A stretch of 64,000 nucleotides of DNA from Erythrobacter sp. UBA1916. Lineage in GTDB: Bacteria; Pseudomonadota; Alphaproteobacteria; Sphingomonadales; Sphingomonadaceae. The stretch lies in contig DDFY01000030.1 in the NCBI GenBank assembly GCA_002337385.1, positions 1 to 64,000 on the forward strand. Direction: 5' to 3'. The position numbers were made by a program, and so were the translations under genes. The notes beneath the pieces are model-generated. The model ran no database searches. It worked only from the letters and a program-made list of their open reading frames with translations, and was not told the origin of the DNA. Positions 49,538-57,913 of the stretch are shown piece by piece (position 1 is the stretch's first letter; each line of letters starts with the position of its first letter).

Positions 49538-50457
49538 CCGTCACTCCGGCATCCGGGGTCGAGGCCTTCGCATCGCGACTGGCGATCCCCGCGATCGTTG
49601 CACCGATGTTCCTCGTCTCGGGGCCGGATCTGGTGGTGGAATGCTGCCGGGCCGGCCTCGCGGGCACGTTTCCTGCGCTTAACCAGCGCTCCAGCGCCGG
49701 GTTCGACGAATGGCTGTGGGAGATCGAGGAGCGGTGCGGCCCTGATGCTGCGCCCTATGGCGTGAACCTGATCGTCCACAAGACGAACCCGCGCGTCGAG
49801 GTCGACCTGGAGCTTTGCGTAAAGCACAAGGTGCCGCTGGTCATCACCTCGCTCGGCGCGGTGCCCGATCTGGTGGCGGCGGTGCACTCCTATGGCGGGT
49901 TGGTGTTCCACGACGTGATCCAGCGCCGCCATGCCGAAAAGGCCGCCGAAGCCGGGGTCGACGGGATTATCGCCGTTGCCGCCGGTGCTGGCGGACATGC
50001 CGGGACGCTCAGCCCCTTCGCCTTGCTCAGCGAAATTCGCGAGGTGTTTGACGGCCCGCTGATCCTTTCGGGCGCGATGAGCCACGGACGCCATATCGCT
50101 GCCGCGCAGATGATGGGCGCGCAGTTCGGCTACCTCGGCTCGCACTTTATCGCCGCCGCTGAAAGCATGGCGGGCGAGGCGCAAAAGCAGATGATGACCG
50201 AGGCCAGCGCCAAGGACATCACCTATACCGACAAGGTTACCGGCGTGGGCGCGAACTTCCTCACCCCCAGCCTCGCCAGCGCCACTCTGCCCGATGGCCA
50301 CGGCGAGATGACGCTGAACGACGAAGCGCGGGCGTGGAAGACGATCTGGTCGGCCGGACACGGCGTTGGGGCCACCCGCGCGGTACGCCCGGCGGCGGAC
50401 ATCTGCGCGCAGCTGATTGACGAATATCGCGCCGCGCGGACCGAATTCTGTGCCTAG
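49534..50457 (+). CDS. Nitronate monooxygenase / 2-nitropropane dioxygenase family
   Basis: A 307-residue FMN TIM-barrel protein with PAIVAPMFLVSGPDLVVECC, VAAGAGGHAGTLSPFAL (FMN phosphate loop and His in GGHAG) and GPLILSGAMSHGRHI. True nitronate oxidation is only one activity in this family. Enoyl reductase relatives exist, and its place at the end of a beta-oxidation operon suggests a fatty-acyl or nitro-lipid role. TTG 49534, overlapping the upstream stop, is the start that keeps the N-terminal strand. Confidence 0.88.
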   Translation: MTVTPASGVEAFASRLAIPAIVAPMFLVSGPDLVVECCRAGLAGTFPALNQRSSAGFDEWLWEIEERCGPDAAPYGVNLIVHKTNPRVEVDLELCVKHKVPLVITSLGAVPDLVAAVHSYGGLVFHDVIQRRHAEKAAEAGVDGIIAVAAGAGGHAGTLSPFALLSEIREVFDGPLILSGAMSHGRHIAAAQMMGAQFGYLGSHFIAAAESMAGEAQKQMMTEASAKDITYTDKVTGVGANFLTPSLASATLPDGHGEMTLNDEARAWKTIWSAGHGVGATRAVRPAADICAQLIDEYRAARTEFCA

Positions 50458-50493
50458 GCGGACCCTTCGGGGCCACGGATCGTTGACCTTTGA

Positions 50494-51570
50494 ATGACCC
50501 CGATCCCCACCCGCAGCAGGCCCCGTGTCAACGCCATCGCCACGGCGACCCCGCAATGCGAGGTGCATCACAACTATAACGACTGGGCCGAACGCCAGCT
50601 GAGCGGCTCGCGCGGGGCGGCGATCTTTCATCGCATGATGGCCCGCAGCGGCATCGACCAGCGGTTTTCCGTGCTATCCCAGGATGATGGCCGGATCGGC
50701 TTCGGCAGTTTCTACAATGCCGGTGCCTCACCGGGGACCGCCGCGCGCATGGCCCACTATGCCGCCAGCGCGCCCGATCTCGCGGTGGAAGCGATCGGGA
50801 AATTGCCCGAGCTTTCCGGCATCACCCATATGGTCACCGCCAGCTGCACCGGGTTCATGGCGCCGGGGCTCGATCAGGTGGTGGCGCGGCGACTGGGCCT
50901 TCCTGCAACGGTCGAGCGCCTGTTTCTGGGCTTCATGGGCTGTTACGCCGGGATCACCGCGCTGCGCACCGCCGCGATGATCGTGCGCGCCGATCCTGCT
51001 GCCCGCGTGCTCGTGCTGACGGTCGAGCTGTGTACGCTGCACATGCAGGACACCGACGATCTCGAGCAGCTGCTGGCGATGGGGCAGTTCGCCGATGGTG
51101 CGGCCGCCGCCGTGGTCAGCGCATCGGGCGAAGGGCTGGCGCTGGGAGAGGCGCTTTCGCTCACGCTCAACGATGCGGCGGAGCTGATCACCTGGCACGT
51201 CGGCGACACCGGCTTTGCCATGCACCTTTCAGGAGCGGTTCCGGGACGACTGGTCGAACAACTCGAAGACCCCGCCACGCTGCGCGAAATAGTCGGTGCT
51301 GCCGGAGCCGAAGCGATAGACAGCTGGGCGATCCACCCCGGCGGGCGCTCGATCCTCGATGCGGTGGAGCGCGCGCTTGATTTGCCGGATGATGCGCTCG
51401 CTCACTCGCGTGAGGTGCTGCGCACTTGCGGCAATATGTCATCGGCCACGGTGCTGTTCGTGCTTCAGCGGGGCATGGCACAGCGGCCCGAACACGGCGT
51501 CGCGCTGGCCTTCGGGCCCGGGCTGGCGGTGGAAGGCCTGCACTACGCGTGGCACGATCATGCTGGCTGA
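50494..51570 (+). CDS. Type III polyketide synthase (chalcone-synthase-like)
   Basis: A 358-residue thiolase-fold enzyme with the complete catalytic triad: Cys118 in TASCTGFMAPG, His281 in WAIHPGG and Asn314 in CGNMSSAT. Such enzymes extend a CoA starter with malonyl-CoA and cyclise to pyrones or resorcinols. The starter is probably a fatty acyl-CoA, given the adjacent beta-oxidation operon, but this is inference. The next gene starts inside its last codons and a flavoprotein follows, giving a three-gene cassette. Confidence 0.93.
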   Translation: MTPIPTRSRPRVNAIATATPQCEVHHNYNDWAERQLSGSRGAAIFHRMMARSGIDQRFSVLSQDDGRIGFGSFYNAGASPGTAARMAHYAASAPDLAVEAIGKLPELSGITHMVTASCTGFMAPGLDQVVARRLGLPATVERLFLGFMGCYAGITALRTAAMIVRADPAARVLVLTVELCTLHMQDTDDLEQLLAMGQFADGAAAAVVSASGEGLALGEALSLTLNDAAELITWHVGDTGFAMHLSGAVPGRLVEQLEDPATLREIVGAAGAEAIDSWAIHPGGRSILDAVERALDLPDDALAHSREVLRTCGNMSSATVLFVLQRGMAQRPEHGVALAFGPGLAVEGLHYAWHDHAG

Positions 51571-52243
51571 GCGGCGTCAGGCCGAGGAGCTGATGGACGA
51601 CCCGGCGCTTGATCGCGCCACCTACGAAGCGCTCATCGCCGACCTCGCGAAGGTCAACCGCCTCACGCTCGCCTATCGCCCCACCCTTGCCTTTCTCGAA
51701 CGCGCACTGGCCGGGCGCGACAGCTTCAGCCTGCTCGACGTGGGCTATGGCGATGGCGACATGCTGCGCGCAATCGCCCGCTGGGCTGCAAGGCACGGAA
51801 AGCAGGCGCGGCTGGTGGGAGTCGATCTTAATGCATCGAGCCTTGCCGCGGCGCAAAAGGCAACCCCCAGCGATATGCCCATCACCTACGTGACCGGAGA
51901 CTACGCCGCGCTCGACGACGAGTTCGACCTGATCGTGTCCAGCCTCGTTGCCCATCATATGAGCCATGCTCAACTGATCGCCTTCCTGCAGCATATGGAC
52001 CGCGAGGCAAGGCTCGGCTGGTTCGTGAACGACCTGCATCGGCACGCCCTGAGCTATCTTGGCTATCCGCTGCTCGCGCGGCTGATGGGCTGGCACCGGA
52101 TCGTCCGGCTTGATGGGCAAACCTCGATTGCCCGTAGCTTCCGTCCGGCAGACTGGGCTGGCCTGCTTGACCAGGCCGGCGTCGCAGGTGCCGAAGTCAC
52201 CCGCTGGTTTCCGTTCAGGCTATGCGTCAGCAAGACCCACTGA
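51560..52243 (+). CDS. SAM-dependent methyltransferase (PKS tailoring)
   Basis: The 227-residue class I methyltransferase has SAM motif I LLDVGYGDGDML at 58-69, VGVDLNASSL (motif II acidic residue) and LIVSSLVAHHM. ATG 51560 lies 11 bp inside the end of the PKS gene, and its own end overlaps the next gene by 22 bp, so the cassette is tightly coupled. It probably C- or O-methylates the PKS product, as the methyltransferases paired with bacterial phenolic-lipid synthases do. Confidence 0.88.
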   Translation: MLAERRQAEELMDDPALDRATYEALIADLAKVNRLTLAYRPTLAFLERALAGRDSFSLLDVGYGDGDMLRAIARWAARHGKQARLVGVDLNASSLAAAQKATPSDMPITYVTGDYAALDDEFDLIVSSLVAHHMSHAQLIAFLQHMDREARLGWFVNDLHRHALSYLGYPLLARLMGWHRIVRLDGQTSIARSFRPADWAGLLDQAGVAGAEVTRWFPFRLCVSKTH

Positions 52244-53340
52244 TCCTCGGCGCAGGCCCGGCCGGATGCGCGGCAGCAATCGTGCTGGCGCGCGGCGGAG
52301 CACAGCCGCTGCTGCTCGACCGGGCGCAGACCGTGGGCGATCCGCTGTGCGGCGGGTTCCTGAGCTGGCGCACCGTCGAGCAATTGCGCGCGCTGGATGT
52401 CGATCCGCTCGCTTTGGGAGCGCATCCTGTCACCCAGCTGCGCCTGTTTGCAGCCGGACGCGAGGCCACCGCTCCCCTGCCCCATCCCGCCTGCGGACTG
52501 TCGCGCCACGCGCTCGATACGGCGCTGCGACAGGTTGCACAGGCGGCGGGCGCAAGGCTGGTGTTTGACCACATCACCGCCATCGAACCGGGTGTCGCCC
52601 ACGGCAAAGCGCAAGACTGGCCCAGCGAAAGTCTGTTCCTCGCCAGTGGCAAGCACGACATTCGCGGCACGGCGCGCCCACGACATTCCGATGACCCCGC
52701 GCTCGGCCTGCGGCTCCGCCTGCCCGCCACCACAAAACGGCGCGACCTGCTGACCGATGCCATCGAACTGCACCTGTTCGCGCGAGGCTACGCGGGAATC
52801 GTGCTGCAGGAAGATGGCACCGCGAACGTCTGCCTTGCCCTGCGCAAGTCGGCGCTGGCCGAGGCCGGTGGCTCTCCACAGGCGCTGCTCGCCCGCTTGG
52901 CAGCGCAAGAGCCCGCCCTATCGCACCGCCTTGGCGACGATTGGAACACAGCGCGCGTCGAATCGATCGGCGCGGTGCCCTATGGCTGGATCGCGCGCGA
53001 TACTGCGCCCGGACTATTCCGGCTGGGCGATCAGGCCGCCGTCATCCCCTCACTCGCCGGCGAGGGCATCAGCATCGCGCTGGCAAGCGGGCACATGGCC
53101 GCCGCCCATTGGCTCGACCACGGGCCAGAAGGCGCGCCGCTTTACCAGCAGGCCTTCGCCCGCAAGGCCAGACGTCCGGTAGCCGTCGCCCGGCTTGCCC
53201 GCACGCTGGCGGAAAGCCCTCGCGCCGCCACACTCGCAGCCCTTGCTGCCCGCTACGCCCCGCAGGCGATCCATGCGCTCGCCAGTCTCAGCCGCATTGC
53301 CGCGCCGCCTCCTCTTGCGCAGCCTGCGCGCCCTGCCTAA
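52222..53340 (+). CDS. FAD-dependent oxidoreductase (PKS tailoring)
   Basis: A 372-residue flavoprotein with an N-terminal Rossmann motif ILGAGPAGCAAAIVLARGG and the second FAD motif GLFRLGDQAAVIPSLAGEGISIAL near residue 265. It resembles geranylgeranyl-reductase or aromatic-hydroxylase-type enzymes. It could hydroxylate the resorcinol or pyrone, giving quinone-like lipids, as in other type III PKS clusters. The gene overlaps the methyltransferase gene by 22 bp and closes the cassette 48 bp before icd. Confidence 0.85.
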   Translation: MRQQDPLILGAGPAGCAAAIVLARGGAQPLLLDRAQTVGDPLCGGFLSWRTVEQLRALDVDPLALGAHPVTQLRLFAAGREATAPLPHPACGLSRHALDTALRQVAQAAGARLVFDHITAIEPGVAHGKAQDWPSESLFLASGKHDIRGTARPRHSDDPALGLRLRLPATTKRRDLLTDAIELHLFARGYAGIVLQEDGTANVCLALRKSALAEAGGSPQALLARLAAQEPALSHRLGDDWNTARVESIGAVPYGWIARDTAPGLFRLGDQAAVIPSLAGEGISIALASGHMAAAHWLDHGPEGAPLYQQAFARKARRPVAVARLARTLAESPRAATLAALAARYAPQAIHALASLSRIAAPPPLAQPARPA

Positions 53341-53388
53341 GACGCTCGCAAACTCTTCCCATTCATTCCAGACAAACAGGGACCAAGC

Positions 53389-54618
53389 ATGGCCAAGATC
53401 AAGGTGCTCAATCCGATCGTGGAGATCGACGGCGACGAGATGACGAAGATCATCTGGCAATGGATCCGCGAACGGCTGATCCTGCCCTATCTCGACGTCG
53501 ACCTGAAATACTACGACCTCTCGGTCGAAAAGCGCGACGAAACCGACGACCAGATCACCATCGATGCCGCCAACGCGATCAAGGAATGTGGCGTCGGCGT
53601 GAAGTGCGCCACCATCACCCCCGATGAAGCGCGCGTCGAGGAATTCGGCCTCAAGCAGATGTGGCGTTCGCCCAACGGCACGATCCGCAACATCCTCGGC
53701 GGCACCATCTTCCGCGAGCCGATCGTGATCGACAACGTGCCGCGCCTCGTCCCCGGCTGGACCGACCCCATCGTGGTCGGCCGTCATGCCTTCGGCGACC
53801 AGTATCGCGCCACCGACACCCTGATCCCCGGCGCCGGCAAGCTGCGCATGGTGTTCGAGGGCGACGACGGCCAGAACATCGACCTGCTCGTGCACACCTT
53901 CGACCAGCCCGGCGTGGCGGTGTCGATGTACAACCACGACGAATCGATCCGCGACTTCGCCCGTGCCAGCTTCAACTACGGCCTCGACCGTGGCTGGCCG
54001 GTGTACCTCTCCACCAAGAACACCATCATGAAGAAGTATGATGGCCGGTTTAAGGACCTGTTCCAGGAAGTGTTCGACACCGAGGGCTTCAAGGAGAAGT
54101 TCGAGGAAGCCAAGATTTGGTACGAACACCGCCTGATCGACGACATGGTCGCCGCCGCGCTGAAGTGGAACGGCAAGTTCGTCTGGGCCTGCAAGAACTA
54201 CGATGGCGACGTCCAGTCGGACATCGTGGCACAGGGCTTTGGCTCGCTCGGCCTGATGACCAGCGTGCTGATGGCGCCCGATGGCAAGACCGTGGAATCG
54301 GAAGCCGCCCACGGCACCGTCACCCGCCACTATCGCCAGCACCAGCAGGGCAAGGCGACCAGCACCAACCCGATCGCCTCGATCTTCGCCTGGACGCGCG
54401 GCCTGATGTATCGCGGCAAGTTCGACAACACCCCCGATGTGGTGGCGTTCGCCGAAACGCTTGAGCGCGTCTGCATCAAGTGCGTCGAAGACGGCAAGAT
54501 GACCAAGGACCTCGCGCTGCTGATCGGCCCGAACCAGAGCTGGATGACCACCGAGCAGTTCTTCGAAGCCATCGTCGAAGGTCTCGAAACCGAAATGAAG
54601 GCGCAGGGTCTCGTCTGA
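53389..54618 (+). CDS. icd: NADP-dependent isocitrate dehydrogenase
   Basis: The 409-residue enzyme converts isocitrate to 2-oxoglutarate in the TCA cycle. It starts MAKIKVLNPIVEIDGDEMT and has the substrate motif SPNGTIRNILGG, DRGWPVYLSTKNTIMKKYDG, YDGDVQSDIVAQGFGSLGL and AAHGTVTRHYR. These mark the eukaryote-like type II (homodimeric, NADP) class common in alphaproteobacteria. It has its own ribosome binding site and a terminator downstream. Confidence 0.97.
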   Translation: MAKIKVLNPIVEIDGDEMTKIIWQWIRERLILPYLDVDLKYYDLSVEKRDETDDQITIDAANAIKECGVGVKCATITPDEARVEEFGLKQMWRSPNGTIRNILGGTIFREPIVIDNVPRLVPGWTDPIVVGRHAFGDQYRATDTLIPGAGKLRMVFEGDDGQNIDLLVHTFDQPGVAVSMYNHDESIRDFARASFNYGLDRGWPVYLSTKNTIMKKYDGRFKDLFQEVFDTEGFKEKFEEAKIWYEHRLIDDMVAAALKWNGKFVWACKNYDGDVQSDIVAQGFGSLGLMTSVLMAPDGKTVESEAAHGTVTRHYRQHQQGKATSTNPIASIFAWTRGLMYRGKFDNTPDVVAFAETLERVCIKCVEDGKMTKDLALLIGPNQSWMTTEQFFEAIVEGLETEMKAQGLV

Positions 54619-54668
54619 GCGAGCCATGCACCTGCGGAACGGCTTGCCGACCGCTAAGTTATGATAAT

Positions 54669-54700
54669 GGGGCGCGCGACGGCGGTCGCGCGCCCCTTTT
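54669..54700 (+). terminator. Intrinsic terminator of icd
   Basis: A 12-bp perfect stem GGGGCGCGCGAC/GTCGCGCGCCCC with a GGCG loop is followed by TTTT, 50 nt past the icd stop. Confidence 0.88.
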
Positions 54701-54718
54701 CATGTCACAGGAGATTGC

Positions 54719-56320
54719 ATGACCAAGGCCCGCCTCGAAATCCGTGCAGCCGTTCCCGCCGATGTGCGCCGCATCGCCGCACTCGCCAAGCGCGTCTATG
54801 AGGACTTCGCGCCCTACACGCAGGGCGAAATCCGCGGCCAGATCAACAACTATCCCGAGGGCTGCTTCGTCGCCGTACTTGACGACAAGCTGGTCGGCTA
54901 CTGCGCCACGATGCGCATCGGCGGCGAAAAGGCGCTGCGCCCGCACACCTGGGACGAAATCACCGGCAACGGCTACGGCAGCCGCCACGAGGCCACCGGC
55001 GACTGGCTCTATGGCTACGAGATGATCGTCGATCCGAAAGTGCGCGGCACACGGATCGGACGGCGGCTCTATGAAGAACGCAGGTTCCTTGCCGAACAGC
55101 TCGAACTGAAAGGCATCGTCTTTGCCGGGCGCATGCCCAACCTGCGCAAGAGCTGGCGCCGGGTGGAAAGCGCGGAGGACTATCTCGAGAAGGTCGTGGC
55201 CGGCAAGATCCACGATCCGGTGCTGCGCTTCCAGCTTGCCAACGGGTTCGAGCCGCTCGGCGTGCTCCCCGGCTATCTGCCCGAAGACCTGCGCAGCCGC
55301 GGTAATGCGGTGCACATGGTCTGGCGCAACCCGTTCGTCGATCAGGAGGCCAGCGCGCAGCTGTCCGTTCCGCGCGGGATCGAGAACGTCCGCATTGCCG
55401 CCTGCCAGCTGCAGGCACGCGCGGTGAAGGACTTCGATGAATTCATCCGGCAGGTGCAATATTTCGTCGATGTTGCAAGTGACTATGCAGCAGACTTCAT
55501 TCTGTTTCCCGAACTGTTCACGCTCATGCTGCTGAGTGCCGAGGAAGAGGAACTCTCACCGCTCGAAAGCATCGAACTGCTCTCGCGCTACACCCCGCGC
55601 ATTCGCGAGACGCTGTCGGAGATGGCACTCAAGTTCAACATCAACATCATCGGCGGCTCGCACCCCACGCGCATGGACGATGGCGACATTCACAATATCG
55701 CCATCGTGTGCCTGCGCGACGGCTCGATTCACGAACGCGAGAAGATCCACCCCACCCCCAACGAGGCCTACTGGTGGAACATCAAGGGTGGCGATTCGAT
55801 CGACGTCATCCAGACCGACTGCGGCCCGATCGGCATCCAGATCTGCTATGACAGCGAGTTTCCCGAGCTTTCGCGCCGCCTTGTCGACCAGGGCGCGCGG
55901 ATCATCTTCGTGCCGTTCTGCACCGACAGCCGCCAGGGCTATATGCGCGTGCGTTACTGCGCCGCCGCCCGCGCGATCGAGAACCAGTGCTTCGTGGTGA
56001 TGGCGGGCAACGTCGGCAACCTGCCCAATGTCGGCAATATGGACATCCAGTATGCCCAGAGCTGCATTCTAACCCCCTGCGACTTCCCCTTCGCCCGCGA
56101 TGGCATCGCCGCCGAAGCGAGCGAGAACGTGGAAACGCTTACGATCAGCGACGTGAATCTCGCCGATCTCTCTTGGGCGCGGGCCGAGGGCACGGTGCGT
56201 AACCTCGCCGACCGGCGGCACGACCTCTACCGCATCGAATGGAACGAGGACGGCGGCGCAGGCGCAGGTGAAGTGCAAGGTCCGGCACCGCGCCGGGGCC
56301 ATGGCCCCGGTGGCGGCTGA
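54719..56320 (+). CDS. GNAT acetyltransferase fused to carbon-nitrogen hydrolase
   Basis: A 533-residue two-domain protein. Residues 1-215 form a GNAT fold (RAAVPADVRRIAALAKRVYEDF, MIVDPKVRGTRIGRRLYEER). From about 222 a nitrilase-superfamily amidase follows with the complete Glu265-Lys342-Cys376 triad (LFPELF, EREKIHPTPNE, QICYDSEFPE). The fusion is conserved in bacteria, but its reaction is not known; acyl transfer coupled to amide hydrolysis is a guess. Its stop abuts the reverse-strand symporter. Confidence 0.92.
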   Translation: MTKARLEIRAAVPADVRRIAALAKRVYEDFAPYTQGEIRGQINNYPEGCFVAVLDDKLVGYCATMRIGGEKALRPHTWDEITGNGYGSRHEATGDWLYGYEMIVDPKVRGTRIGRRLYEERRFLAEQLELKGIVFAGRMPNLRKSWRRVESAEDYLEKVVAGKIHDPVLRFQLANGFEPLGVLPGYLPEDLRSRGNAVHMVWRNPFVDQEASAQLSVPRGIENVRIAACQLQARAVKDFDEFIRQVQYFVDVASDYAADFILFPELFTLMLLSAEEEELSPLESIELLSRYTPRIRETLSEMALKFNINIIGGSHPTRMDDGDIHNIAIVCLRDGSIHEREKIHPTPNEAYWWNIKGGDSIDVIQTDCGPIGIQICYDSEFPELSRRLVDQGARIIFVPFCTDSRQGYMRVRYCAAARAIENQCFVVMAGNVGNLPNVGNMDIQYAQSCILTPCDFPFARDGIAAEASENVETLTISDVNLADLSWARAEGTVRNLADRRHDLYRIEWNEDGGAGAGEVQGPAPRRGHGPGGG

Positions 56321-57781
56321 TCAGGCGACGGCGGTGTTCGGCTTGCCGTTGCTCACCTTGCTCACCAGCCAGATCGCTACCCATGCCGCAGCAAAGCCGG
56401 GAATGATCTCGTAAACGCCGGTCGCCTCGGCAGCGCCCGAGAAGATCCACGCGATCACGACGAGGGTGCCCGTCACCAGCCCCGCCAGCGCGCCTGATCC
56501 GGTCATCCCGCGCCAGGTCAGCGACAGGATAATCAGCGGGCCGAAGGCAGCGCCGAACCCGGCCCATGCGTTCGAGACCAGCCCCAGAACCTCGCTGTCG
56601 GGATCGGCGGCAATGGCAATCGCCGCCACCGAGACCAGCAGCACGCAGATGCGTCCGACGTTGACCATCTCGCGCTCGCTCGCCTGCTTGCGCAGGAACA
56701 GCCGGTAGAAGTCCTCGGTCAGCGAGCTGGAGCTGACCAGCAGCTGCGAGCTGATCGTGCTCATGATCGCGGCCAGCAGCGCGGCCAGCAGGAAACCGGT
56801 CACGAAGGGATGGAACAGCGTGTTCGCCAGCAGGATGAAGATCGTCTCGGGGTCATCGAGCGTGATGCCGGGGTTGAGCGCGACATGCGCGCGGCCAACC
56901 AGCCCCACGCCCAGCGCGCCAATCAGCGCCACGAACATCCAGCTCATGCCGATATTGCGCGCGGTTTTGATCCCGCCCTCGCGCACTGCCATGAAGCGTA
57001 CGATGATATGCGGCTGGCCGAAATAGCCCAGCCCCCAGGCAATGGCGGAGATGAAACCGATCGCCGAAAGCCCGCCAAACCAGCTGAGGAAATTCGGGTC
57101 AATGTCGCGCAGTGTTGTTGTCACCGTGCCCACGCCATCGTCGAACAGCACCACCAGCGGCATCACCACCAGCGCCACCACCATGATGCAGCCCTGCACG
57201 AAGTCGGTCAGGCTGACAGCGAGAAACCCGCCGACCATCGTATAGGCAAGCACCACACCGGCCGTCAGCACGACACCGGCCATATAGGGGCTCATCCCGA
57301 GGAGCGGCTCATCGAGGAAACTCGCCGCGAACAGCTTGCCGCCGCCGACCAGCCCCGCGGCGCTGTAGACCGAGAAGAACACCACCACGATCACCGCCGA
57401 AACCACGCGCAGCGCGATCGCTCTGTCGGGGAAGCGATTGGCAAGAAACTCCGGAATTGTCAGCGAGTTACCGTAAGACACCGTCTGTTCGCGCAGGCGC
57501 GGCGCCACGATCATCCAGTTGGCAAGCGCACCGATAAACAGGCCGATCCCGATCCAGGCCTCGACCAGACCGGAAACATAAAGCGCACCGGGGAGTCCCA
57601 GCAACAGCCAGCCCGACATGTCCGATGCACCGGCTGACAGCGCCGCCACGGCGGGTGGCAGGTTCCGGCCGCCGAGCAGGTAGCCTTCGGAATCTTCGGT
57701 CGACTTGCGCCAGGCGTAAAGCCCGATGCCGAGCATGAGGATGAAATAGAGGGCGAGGGAAATCAGAGTTGGGGTCTGCAT
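56321..57781 (-). CDS. putP: Sodium/proline symporter
   Basis: The 486-residue SSS-family carrier has about 13 membrane spans. It shows LGGRNLPPAVAALSAGASDMSGWLLLGLPGALY and WIGIGLFIGALANWMIVAPRLR. The Na+-site motifs are GVVLAYTMVGGFLAVSLTDFVQG and AAIMSTISSQLLVSSSSLTEDFYR. These match PutP closely. ATG 57781 (MQTPTLISLALY) is preferred to the upstream Met at 57817. It is divergent from the CPA2 gene with 132 bp between, which shows no gene. Confidence 0.92.
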   Translation of the reverse strand: MQTPTLISLALYFILMLGIGLYAWRKSTEDSEGYLLGGRNLPPAVAALSAGASDMSGWLLLGLPGALYVSGLVEAWIGIGLFIGALANWMIVAPRLREQTVSYGNSLTIPEFLANRFPDRAIALRVVSAVIVVVFFSVYSAAGLVGGGKLFAASFLDEPLLGMSPYMAGVVLTAGVVLAYTMVGGFLAVSLTDFVQGCIMVVALVVMPLVVLFDDGVGTVTTTLRDIDPNFLSWFGGLSAIGFISAIAWGLGYFGQPHIIVRFMAVREGGIKTARNIGMSWMFVALIGALGVGLVGRAHVALNPGITLDDPETIFILLANTLFHPFVTGFLLAALLAAIMSTISSQLLVSSSSLTEDFYRLFLRKQASEREMVNVGRICVLLVSVAAIAIAADPDSEVLGLVSNAWAGFGAAFGPLIILSLTWRGMTGSGALAGLVTGTLVVIAWIFSGAAEATGVYEIIPGFAAAWVAIWLVSKVSNGKPNTAVA

Positions 57782-57913
57782 GGCCCCCATGCATAAGGAT
57801 GCAGGCCGCTTTGTCACCCTTACCGTCGGAATTGATCAGGAAGCTGCGCGCGTTTGCGCATTGCAGCAATATTGTCGTTGTCCTGCCATGCACTTTTGTC
57901 GATAACTAAGCCC

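Noticed and set aside
53050..54627. 525-residue reverse frame over icd
   Set aside because: Antisense shadow of isocitrate dehydrogenase, rich in Asp, His and Val as expected for such shadows.
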